DNA of 39,647 nucleotides from Aequorivita sp. UBA3180. GTDB taxonomy: Bacteria > Bacteroidota > Bacteroidia > Flavobacteriales > Flavobacteriaceae. Location: the NCBI GenBank assembly GCA_002364215.1, contig DEXQ01000004.1, forward strand, positions 1 through 39,647. The letters are read 5' to 3'. The notes under the pieces are model-generated. The model saw only the letters and a list, made by a program, of their open reading frames with translations. It was not told the DNA's origin and made no database searches. Of the stretch, positions 34,250-39,647 are shown piece by piece (within the stretch, counting starts at the first letter, position 1; each line of letters begins with the position of its first letter). Position numbers and translations under genes: made by a program.

Positions 34250-35137
34250 ATGAAAAACGAACAAGAATTAAAGGAAATAGTAAAAGAACGTTATGCCAAA
34301 ATAGCCGAACAGGGCAAAGTAGAAAATGCTTCCTCTTGCTGTGGCGCGACCACTCCATCCAACAAGGTTTACAACATTATGATGGATGACTATTCCGAAA
34401 CGGGCGGCTATGTGGAAGATGCAGATTTAGGTTTGGGCTGTGGGCTGCCAACGCAATTCGCAAAAATCAAAAAAGGCGATACAGTTATCGATTTGGGTTC
34501 GGGCGCGGGTAATGATTGCTTCGTGGCAAGACACGAAACGGGGGCCGAAGGCAAAGTTATCGGGATCGATTTTACGCCGATAATGATAGAAAAGGCCCGT
34601 GCAAACGCGGAGAAATTGGGTTTTAATAATGTGGAATTCCGTGAAGGAGATATAGATGCGATGCCAGTTAGTAACAATGTTGCGGACGTAATAGTGAGCA
34701 ATTGTGTTTTAAACTTGGTGCCGGACAAACAAAAAGTAATCGGTGAGATTTTCAGGGTATTGAAACCGGGCGGGCATTTTAGTATTTCCGATATCGTTTT
34801 GGTCGGAAACCTTCCAGATGCCCTTAAGGAAGACGCCGAAATGTATGCCGGCTGCGTGGCGGGAGCAATCCAAAAAACCGAATATTTGCAGTTTATAGAA
34901 GATGCGGGGTTTCAGAATATCCAAATTCAAAAAGAGAAGCCAATCGTAATCCCGAACGATATTCTTGAAAAATATCTTTCCGAGGAAGAAGTGAAAACCT
35001 TCAACAATGCAGGAACGGGTATTTTCAGTGTTACAGTCTATGCTGAAAAACCGGGAACGAAGCCTGAAAAACCGAAAAGACAATTGGCTGAAATAAATGA
35101 TGAGCCCTGCTGCTCCCCGGACGGTAATTGTTGCTAG
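34250..35137 (+). CDS. arsM: Arsenite S-adenosylmethionine methyltransferase
   Basis: 295 residues. It methylates As(III) to mono-, di- and tri-methyl species using SAM, giving volatile or exportable products. The SAM motif is D-L-G-S-G-A-G at 81-87. Four cysteines match the conserved ArsM set (known as C44, C72, C174, C224 in an algal enzyme): Cys31, Cys64, Cys152 and Cys202. The 50-residue distance between the last two is identical. The C-terminal tail ends C-C-S-P-D-G-N-C-C, probably metalloid-binding, a common feature of bacterial ArsM. It lies 33 bp after arsR. Confidence 0.95.
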   Translation: MKNEQELKEIVKERYAKIAEQGKVENASSCCGATTPSNKVYNIMMDDYSETGGYVEDADLGLGCGLPTQFAKIKKGDTVIDLGSGAGNDCFVARHETGAEGKVIGIDFTPIMIEKARANAEKLGFNNVEFREGDIDAMPVSNNVADVIVSNCVLNLVPDKQKVIGEIFRVLKPGGHFSISDIVLVGNLPDALKEDAEMYAGCVAGAIQKTEYLQFIEDAGFQNIQIQKEKPIVIPNDILEKYLSEEEVKTFNNAGTGIFSVTVYAEKPGTKPEKPKRQLAEINDEPCCSPDGNCC

Positions 35138-35138
35138 T

Positions 35139-35627
35139 ATGAATCTGATTGAAATTTCAGAAGAAAACTATCCCGAAGTCGCCCGAATTTATGGCGAAGG
35201 TCTGCAAACAGGCACTGCAACGTTTGAGACCACCATCCCCAGTTGGGAAAAATGGGACAGCGGGCATCTTCCCTTTGGAAGAATAATCGCGGTTGAAGAC
35301 AATAACTATTTGGGTTGGGCCGCCCTCTCCCCTGTTTCCAGCCGCTGCGTTTACGGTGGCGTTGCCGAAGTGAGCGTATATGTTGCGGAAGCGGCAAGAG
35401 GAAAGGGTGCTGGAGCATTTCTTCTGAAGAATTTAATAGAAATTAGTGAAGCTAACAATATCTGGACATTGCAATCGGGAATATTTCGTGACAATGTAGC
35501 CAGCCGTGAATTGCATATAAAATGCGGCTTCCGCGAAGTGGGTTACAAAGAAAAAGTGGGTCAACTTCATGGCGTTTGGAAAGACAACGTGCTTTTGGAA
35601 CGCCGTAGTAAAGTAGTGGGTATATAA
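35139..35627 (+). CDS. arsN1: ArsN1-like GNAT acetyltransferase (phosphinothricin/arsinothricin type)
   Basis: 162 residues from the ATG at 35139, 1 bp after the arsM stop. A longer frame upstream overlaps arsM and is not likely. The acetyl-CoA loop is A-R-G-K-G-A-G (86-92), and the substrate segment T-A-T-F-E-T (26-31), G-V-A-E-V-S-V-Y-V and G-Q-L-H-G-V-W-K-D follow the PAT family pattern. PAT-like enzymes in arsenic operons (ArsN1) acetylate arsinothricin, an arsenic antibiotic. The context (arsR, arsM, arsC, acr3) supports this. Phosphinothricin acetylation remains an alternative. Confidence 0.82.
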   Translation: MNLIEISEENYPEVARIYGEGLQTGTATFETTIPSWEKWDSGHLPFGRIIAVEDNNYLGWAALSPVSSRCVYGGVAEVSVYVAEAARGKGAGAFLLKNLIEISEANNIWTLQSGIFRDNVASRELHIKCGFREVGYKEKVGQLHGVWKDNVLLERRSKVVGI

Positions 35628-35637
35628 AAATTAAATA

Positions 35638-36255
35638 ATGAAACTATTAAAGCCAATCCGGGAATATATTGAAGCGTTGGAGGCAACAAATCTTTCCGAA
35701 GAAAGAAAAACTGTTCTGCAACCTCTTATTGATTATATAAATTCAAAAAAGAAGGAAGAAAAGCCAATCCAACTAAACTTCATCTGCACACACAACTCCC
35801 GCAGAAGCCATTTGGCGCAGCTTTGGGCGCAGACTATGGCGGCATATTTTCAAATTAAAAATATTGAATGCTTTTCCGGTGGAACGGAAGCTACGGCAGT
35901 TTACCCAATGATTATTGAAACTTTGGAAAACACGGGCTTTGGAATTTCTAAAGAAGGCGACAGCAAAAACCCTGTTTATAGTATAAAATATGCTTCCGAA
36001 AAAGCTCCAATTCTTGCCTTTTCAAAAAAATATGACGACGCGGCAAATCCCACAAAAGATTTTGCTGCGATCATGACCTGTTCCCAAGCCGATGAAGGCT
36101 GTCCTTTTGTGGCTGGTTCGGATAAACGGATTTCAATAATGTACGAAGACCCAAAAATTTCGGACGGTACACCTCAACAACAAGAAGTATATACGGCGCG
36201 GAGCGAACAGATTGCGATTGAGATGAAATTTGTTTTTTCACAAATCAATTCATAA
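35638..36255 (+). CDS. arsC: Thioredoxin-type arsenate reductase
   Basis: 205 residues, longer than typical ArsC (about 130). An N-terminal helical extension of about 43 residues precedes an LMW-phosphatase-like domain. The P-loop is C-T-H-N-S-R-R-S (Cys50, Arg56). The second pair C-S-Q-A-D-E-G-C gives Cys148 and Cys155, seven residues apart, as in the staphylococcal enzyme (Cys82, Cys89). The product As(III) can then leave by Acr3 or be methylated by ArsM. It begins 10 bp after arsN1 and ends 3 bp before acr3. Confidence 0.92.
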   Translation: MKLLKPIREYIEALEATNLSEERKTVLQPLIDYINSKKKEEKPIQLNFICTHNSRRSHLAQLWAQTMAAYFQIKNIECFSGGTEATAVYPMIIETLENTGFGISKEGDSKNPVYSIKYASEKAPILAFSKKYDDAANPTKDFAAIMTCSQADEGCPFVAGSDKRISIMYEDPKISDGTPQQQEVYTARSEQIAIEMKFVFSQINS

Positions 36256-36258
36256 AAA

Positions 36259-37320
36259 ATGGCTTCAACTAAAAAACTAAGTTTTCTCGACAGTTATCTC
36301 ACGCTTTGGATTTTTATTGCGATGGCGCTGGGTGTTGGCATCGGTTATTTTGCGCCCAATTTTCCAGAGTTTCTAAATTCCTTTAATAGTGGCAGTACAA
36401 ACATTCCCATAGCCATTGGTTTGATATTAATGATGTATCCGCCCTTGGCAAAGGTGAATTATGCACTATTGCCAAAGGTTTTCCGTAATACAAAAATCCT
36501 TTCCATTTCGCTTGTACTCAATTGGATTATTGGTCCTGTGTTGATGTTTATTCTATCAATAATCTTTTTAAGCGATTATCCAGAATATATGGTCGGGCTT
36601 ATTTTGATTGGTCTGGCGCGTTGCATCGCCATGGTTTTGGTTTGGAACGACCTGGCCGAAGGTAGCAGTGAATACGGTGCCGGTTTGGTTGCGCTGAATA
36701 GTATTTTTCAGGTTTTTGCCTATAGTTTTTACGCTTGGCTTTTTATTACGGTGCTTCCGCCCTATTTCGGGTTTGAGGGCGCCATTGTTGATATTTCCAT
36801 AGCAACCATAGCCGAGAGTGTTGCCATTTATCTGGGGATTCCCTTTGTAATGGGAATATTGAGCAGGCTTATTTTAGTGAAACTTAAAGGCGAAGTGTGG
36901 TACAATCAGAAATTTATTCCCGCAATTTCTCCCATAACCCTGATTGCGCTTTTGTTTACCATCGTAGTCATGTTTTCCCTAAAAGGTGAATTGATTGTGC
37001 AAATACCCATGGATGTTTTGATTATCGCCGTGCCATTGCTTATTTATTTTGCATTGATGTTCCTAATTGGATTTTTCGTTACAAAAGCGATGGGGACAAC
37101 CTACGACAAAACTGCAGCGGTGGCCTTTACGGCGGCCGGTAACAATTTTGAATTGGCCATTGCAGTGGCCATTGCCGTTTTTGGATTAAATTCTGGGCAA
37201 GCTTTTACCGGGGTAATTGGCCCATTGGTAGAAGTTCCAGCTTTAATTTTATTGGTGCGGGTTTCTTTTTGGCTGCGGAAGAAATATTTCACAAAAGAAG
37301 CACTTAAACCACATTCCTGA
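36259..37320 (+). CDS. acr3: Acr3-type arsenite efflux transporter
   Basis: 353 residues, ten membrane helices. Family motifs: M-M-Y-P-P-L-A-K-V near residue 55, G-L-A-R-C-I-A-M-V-L-V-W-N-D-L-A (conserved Cys122) and A-V-A-F-T-A-A-G-N-N-F-E-L-A-I-A. Exports As(III) using the proton gradient. It follows arsC by 3 bp. Often named arsB, but it is of the Acr3 superfamily rather than ArsB. Confidence 0.96.
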   Translation: MASTKKLSFLDSYLTLWIFIAMALGVGIGYFAPNFPEFLNSFNSGSTNIPIAIGLILMMYPPLAKVNYALLPKVFRNTKILSISLVLNWIIGPVLMFILSIIFLSDYPEYMVGLILIGLARCIAMVLVWNDLAEGSSEYGAGLVALNSIFQVFAYSFYAWLFITVLPPYFGFEGAIVDISIATIAESVAIYLGIPFVMGILSRLILVKLKGEVWYNQKFIPAISPITLIALLFTIVVMFSLKGELIVQIPMDVLIIAVPLLIYFALMFLIGFFVTKAMGTTYDKTAAVAFTAAGNNFELAIAVAIAVFGLNSGQAFTGVIGPLVEVPALILLVRVSFWLRKKYFTKEALKPHS

Positions 37321-37365
37321 TTTAAGTTTTGAATTTGAGTGAAAAAAATGTTTTATTTTGGCTTA

Positions 37366-37716
37366 ATGAATCCAAAACTAAAAGCCAAAATATTCAGGTT
37401 CAGCTTTTTGCTGAATGCCTTTATCTTTTTTATTGGCGGACTGGGCCTAGTGGAGGATGGCAAGACCGGGCTGGCAATGCTTCAATTTGTAACAGCGGTT
37501 TTTAACCTATTTATGGTACTGGGCAAACTTTCCCCAAAAAAATACTTAAGACTGAACTACACTATACTCGGCCTCAATATACTGGTGGCTGCAAGTACGG
37601 CTTTTGATTATTATGTGATGGGGAAGGGAAAAATTACCTATGTCTGGTTTTTTGCAGCCGCTATGTACGCTATTGCCCTCGGAGTACAAATAGTAAAACA
37701 GCGGCGCGCCGTATAA
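37366..37716 (+). CDS. Small four-helix membrane protein at end of ars operon
   Basis: 116 residues from the ATG at 37366; a GTG at 37339 and ATG at 37348 are alternatives giving up to 125 residues. I do not recognise a family. Four hydrophobic helices are seen (about 10-28, 33-53, 62-78, 87-108) with basic ends (N-P-K-L-K-A-K-I-F-R-F and K-Q-R-R-A-V). No cysteines are present. The 37366 start is 5 nt after TTATTTTG (37353-37360), an imperfect -7 element, so the gene might have its own leaderless promoter or belong to the ars operon. The role is unknown. Confidence 0.65.
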   Translation: MNPKLKAKIFRFSFLLNAFIFFIGGLGLVEDGKTGLAMLQFVTAVFNLFMVLGKLSPKKYLRLNYTILGLNILVAASTAFDYYVMGKGKITYVWFFAAAMYAIALGVQIVKQRRAV

Positions 37717-37786
37717 AGGATGTGGGTCCTGGGAGGGGCAAACTGGAGGCAAACAGGAAGTATCTATGGGGTATATATGAAGTATA

Positions 37787-37848
37787 GTCGGCATGGAGTC
37801 GGCATAAGTCGGCTTACGGTCGGCTTGCAGTCGGCATGGTGTCGGCTT
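37787..37848 (+). repeat. Six phased GTCGGC(A/T)T repeats
   Basis: The octamer GTCGGCAT or GTCGGCTT begins at 37787, 37798, 37808, 37819, 37830 and 37841, a period of 10-11 bp (average 10.8, close to one DNA turn). The core GTCGGC is invariant. The spacing bases vary. It lies in the non-coding gap upstream of the 37912 gene and resembles an iteron-like or multi-site binding array. Confidence 0.85.
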
Positions 37849-37852
37849 GAAA

Positions 37853-37905
37853 CACTTGTTTTTGAGAGAAAATGTTTCTAAATTTATATTAGAAACCAAC
37901 AAGTG
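37853..37905 (+). promoter_or_regulatory. Inverted repeat covering the promoter of the 37912 gene
   Basis: GTTTCTAA (37874-37881) and TTAGAAAC (37889-37896) are perfect arms around 7 nt. Outer arms CACTTG (37853-37858) and CAAGTG (37900-37905) add symmetry. TTTG (37861-37864), a 20 bp spacer and TATATTAG (37885-37892) give a likely promoter inside it. Confidence 0.6.
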
Positions 37906-37911
37906 GTAATT

Positions 37912-38562
37912 ATGGGAGGATTTAACTACGAAAATAATAAAAAAAATCCCCGGATTTACAAGAACAGCGAAGAATTAACATTGTGTAGCGTATTTGTCAA
38001 GGAATTCAAGATTTCGCTACATCCTATTCTTTGCCATTTAAATGACGGCAGCCTGCACCAACGCCTGATGCAATTATTCCTGAAAATCAAGGCGCTTGAT
38101 AAAGATTCCGTCGCGGGGTCCAGAAATGTAGGGCAAGGGTTAAAAACGCTAAAGGGACAGCAGTTACTACGGGAATTCGTATTTACGCCGAAGGCAGGCA
38201 TACGGCAGCATTTTGGAAATCCGAGGATCGACGCCTTGGATTTTTCATTGGAGTGGGCAAGATTTAATCCTGCCGCTGCCAAATTCCCCAAAGGCGCCAC
38301 CCACTTTGAGCTATTTTATTGCCTGCTTGTTTACGATGCAGCTACCAATACCTTTGTTACTTATGAGGCTCCTATCCTTAGGAGATCCAAGGAGGATCGG
38401 TCTGAAAGATTAGTGCAAACACTTGAGGGGGGACCCACAAAAGAAGAAGGACTACAGTATATACCTGTTTTGGGTTTACGGTTTATGGAGGTCCTGGGGG
38501 AAGAGGAATATGCGAATTTTGGCAAGGATGCGGTTGGGATTGAGGTTTTGGGGATGCTTTGA
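37912..38562 (+). CDS. Unknown Bacteroidota protein downstream of repeat array
   Basis: 216 residues from the ATG at 37912 (a GTG at 37903 is an alternative). No signal peptide or membrane helix. The N-terminal half is helical and basic (about 20-75). The second half has beta strands: L-R-E-F-V-F-T-P, K-G-A-T-H-F-E-L-F-Y, and a long Arg/Lys-rich connector R-R-S-K-E-D-R-S-E-R. It weakly resembles a large family of Bacteroidota hypotheticals that contain a R-G-x-R-N-V and a G-A-T-H-F-type motif and have no assigned function. The upstream phased repeats and inverted repeat, and the nearby integrase, suggest an accessory-element protein. Confidence 0.7.
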   Translation: MGGFNYENNKKNPRIYKNSEELTLCSVFVKEFKISLHPILCHLNDGSLHQRLMQLFLKIKALDKDSVAGSRNVGQGLKTLKGQQLLREFVFTPKAGIRQHFGNPRIDALDFSLEWARFNPAAAKFPKGATHFELFYCLLVYDAATNTFVTYEAPILRRSKEDRSERLVQTLEGGPTKEEGLQYIPVLGLRFMEVLGEEEYANFGKDAVGIEVLGML

Positions 38563-38767
38563 GAGTATCTGCACTAATTGGATTTAGATAGCTGCCGGTT
38601 TACTTTTTGTTTAGAGCTTAGAGATACCCGATTAAAGTTGTATTTACCATTAGCGTTTTGATATTCCTATTTCTGGCCTGTTTGACGGTTTTAGGCCGAG
38701 GAATGCATTCTGACACTGCGAGTTTTTTTATGAAGTTATGCAAGGGAAAGGAATGCAATGCCATTGC
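38563..38767. other. Gap between convergent accessory genes
   Basis: About 205 bp without a gene. It has the palindrome GAATGCATTC (38701-38710), a GGCC pair flanking a T-rich loop (about 38678-38697), and a T run near 38722-38730. No strong terminator is seen. Confidence 0.45.
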
Positions 38768-39124
38768 CTATTGTTTTTTGCGGACTATCAATATTTCATC
38801 ATCAGAAAATTCCATCCAGGCCAAGTTGTAGATATAGTGGAACATTTTATTGTGTGAGTTAATATGGAAATGGGTATGATACTTGAACCTGAATTTCTTC
38901 TTTTCAAGTACGTTTCTATATACTTTGATTTGTGTTTTATTATTCCCAAGCAATTCAGATAAGATGGAATAGTTTCGCTTTAAATAGCCGTTTATTTCTA
39001 TGGCTGCCTGTTTGGATGCATAGCGAAGGTGTTTGTGATACTGGTTTTTGCAATAGGTAGAACAGAAAATTTTATCGGTTCGCCCTTTTAATGGTTTTTG
39101 GCATATTTTACATTTTCTGTCCAT
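38768..39124 (-). CDS. Small zinc-ribbon protein
   Basis: 118 residues. The N-terminus carries a treble-clef-like Cys motif: C-K-I-C (Cys5, Cys8) and C-S-T-Y-C (Cys21, Cys25), followed by K-N-Q-Y-H-K-H-L-R-Y. It is basic with a Lys/His-rich middle. Similar short zinc-finger proteins are common on accessory DNA of Bacteroidota and may bind nucleic acid, but no function is known. TATATTTA on the minus strand (about 39141-39148) is a probable -7 element, 17 bp upstream. It diverges from the integrase gene. Confidence 0.75.
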   Translation of the reverse strand: MDRKCKICQKPLKGRTDKIFCSTYCKNQYHKHLRYASKQAAIEINGYLKRNYSILSELLGNNKTQIKVYRNVLEKKKFRFKYHTHFHINSHNKMFHYIYNLAWMEFSDDEILIVRKKQ

Positions 39125-39221
39125 GTTGTTGCTGCTATTACTGTAAATATACGTTATTGGTTTCTAACGGTTAAACACTTTTATTAAATGATTTGCGCAT
39201 TTAGTTGGTTTCTATTTTCCT

Positions 39222-39229
39222 TAATTTTG
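39222..39229 (+). promoter_or_regulatory. -7 element for the integrase gene
   Basis: TAATTTTG matches TAnnTTTG and lies 21 bp before the ATG at 39251. The upstream -33 is a T-rich stretch near 39200-39202. Confidence 0.45.
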
Positions 39230-39250
39230 ATATAAACGCAACTCTTTTTG

Positions 39251-39647
39251 ATGATGGAAAGTTCTAAAAATCCCGTAATAGTACTGTATACGCCCCGTGC
39301 CAATGCCGGGCGCATCAAACTTAAAATTCCGTATGAAATGAAGGCGGAACGGGAGGCTTTCAAAAAGCTGAACGGCACCTTTTACCACTACAACCAAAAG
39401 CTTTGGAGCATTGTACATACAGCAGAGAACATAGCGCATCTAAAAAGGATTTTCGGCAAAAAACTTAAGATGAAAGCCACTGAAGTCCCTTCTGCCCTAC
39501 CCAGTTTTGATCCTTCGGACAAAATTCAAAAGGAACTGGACCGCAATCAACAAAAAATGGTCTTAAAAGGTTTTAGCCCAGCAACCATTCGCAATTATCA
39601 ACACAATCTGTTACATTTTTTCAAGTATTTTGAAACTGCGGAGCTGC
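39251..39647 (+). CDS. Tyrosine-type recombinase/integrase, N-terminal part (cut by right edge)
   Basis: The frame starts with two ATG codons (39251, 39254) and stays open for 132 codons to the edge. The last part, L-K-G-F-S-P-A-T-I-R-N-Y-Q-H-N-L-L-H-F-F-K-Y-F (about 107-129), is the start of the SAM-like core-binding domain of tyrosine recombinases. Catalytic residues lie beyond the edge. The first 75 residues form a separate basic module (R-I-K-L-K-I-P-Y, F-K-K-L-N-G-T-F-Y-H, Q-K-L-W-S-I), found in some Bacteroidota integrases and resembling the HARP domain of SMARCAL1. It suggests a mobile element or site-specific inversion system continuing to the right. Confidence 0.85.
   Translation, partial: MMESSKNPVIVLYTPRANAGRIKLKIPYEMKAEREAFKKLNGTFYHYNQKLWSIVHTAENIAHLKRIFGKKLKMKATEVPSALPSFDPSDKIQKELDRNQQKMVLKGFSPATIRNYQHNLLHFFKYFETAEL

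Noticed and set aside
35097..35138. Longer start for arsN1
   Set aside because: It overlaps the Cys-rich tail of arsM. The ATG at 35139 directly follows the arsM stop and begins the GNAT fold.
37787..37848. CRISPR array
   Set aside because: The period is only 10-11 bp with 2-3 bp between units, far too short for repeat-spacer structure, and no cas genes are present.
37546..37902. 118-codon minus-strand frame across the GTCGGC array
   Set aside because: It has no signal, family or start context. The repeats produce the apparent coding bias.
39161..39180. Integron attC/attI-like core (GTTAAAC)
   Set aside because: A single GTTRRRY match without the paired RYYYAAC arms is expected by chance.

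Overview
The window looks like chromosomal DNA of a member of the Flavobacteriaceae (Bacteroidota). The evidence is low GC, TAnnTTTG-type -7 promoter elements, type IX secretion (T9SS) style surface proteins, a fused SecDF, an FG-GAP/UnbV protein with a T9SS sorting domain, DUF2911 and DUF192 proteins, and Bacteroidota-type integrase and unknown families. No rRNA, tRNA or CRISPR array was recognised.

Layout. 1-1714 (minus): the N-terminal part of a large secreted repeat protein that runs off the left edge, then a small secreted protein. 1856-5851 (plus): folE, cysS, yidD, lgt and a DUF192 lipoprotein gene, ending at a bidirectional terminator. 5962-9000 (minus): secDF, preceded by a secreted/membrane unknown (9180-9791). 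9860-13227 (minus): a three-gene predicted copper locus, made of a small Cys protein, an OprC/NosA-like TonB receptor that keeps the CxxxM and HxM copper ligands, and a Met/His-rich YtkA-like lipoprotein. 13520-16072: a class II (B12-dependent) ribonucleotide reductase, then two palindromic elements. 16218-19283 (minus): mdh and gyrB. 19573-22425: DUF2911, queE (minus) and a HerA-like ATPase. 22469-26076 (plus): a run of small accessory genes (lipoprotein, small membrane protein, Rho_N protein, VOC protein, AI-2E transporter, DCC protein, YkvA), some of them translationally coupled. 26073-28352 (minus): folD and ffh, with heptamer repeats in the folD leader. 28493-33804 (plus): nhaA, a T9SS-exported FG-GAP/UnbV protein, a GNAT enzyme and an APC permease.

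33887-37716 is a compact arsenic operon: arsR, arsM, an arsN1-like N-acetyltransferase, a thioredoxin-type arsC, acr3, and a small membrane protein of unknown function. It combines arsenate reduction, arsenite efflux, arsenite methylation and probable organoarsenical (arsinothricin-like) acetylation. An ArsR-type palindrome overlaps the arsR promoter.

From 37717 to the right edge the DNA looks accessory. It holds six GTCGGC(A/T)T repeats spaced at about one helical turn, an inverted repeat over a promoter, a 217-residue protein of unknown function, a small zinc-ribbon protein, and the start of a tyrosine recombinase whose N-terminal segment resembles the HARP domain. This is the most likely place for an undescribed element. 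Several genes in the window (13227, 9791 and 20750 on the minus strand, possibly 37366 on the plus strand) have the promoter -7 element only 4-5 nt from the start codon, which suggests leaderless transcripts.
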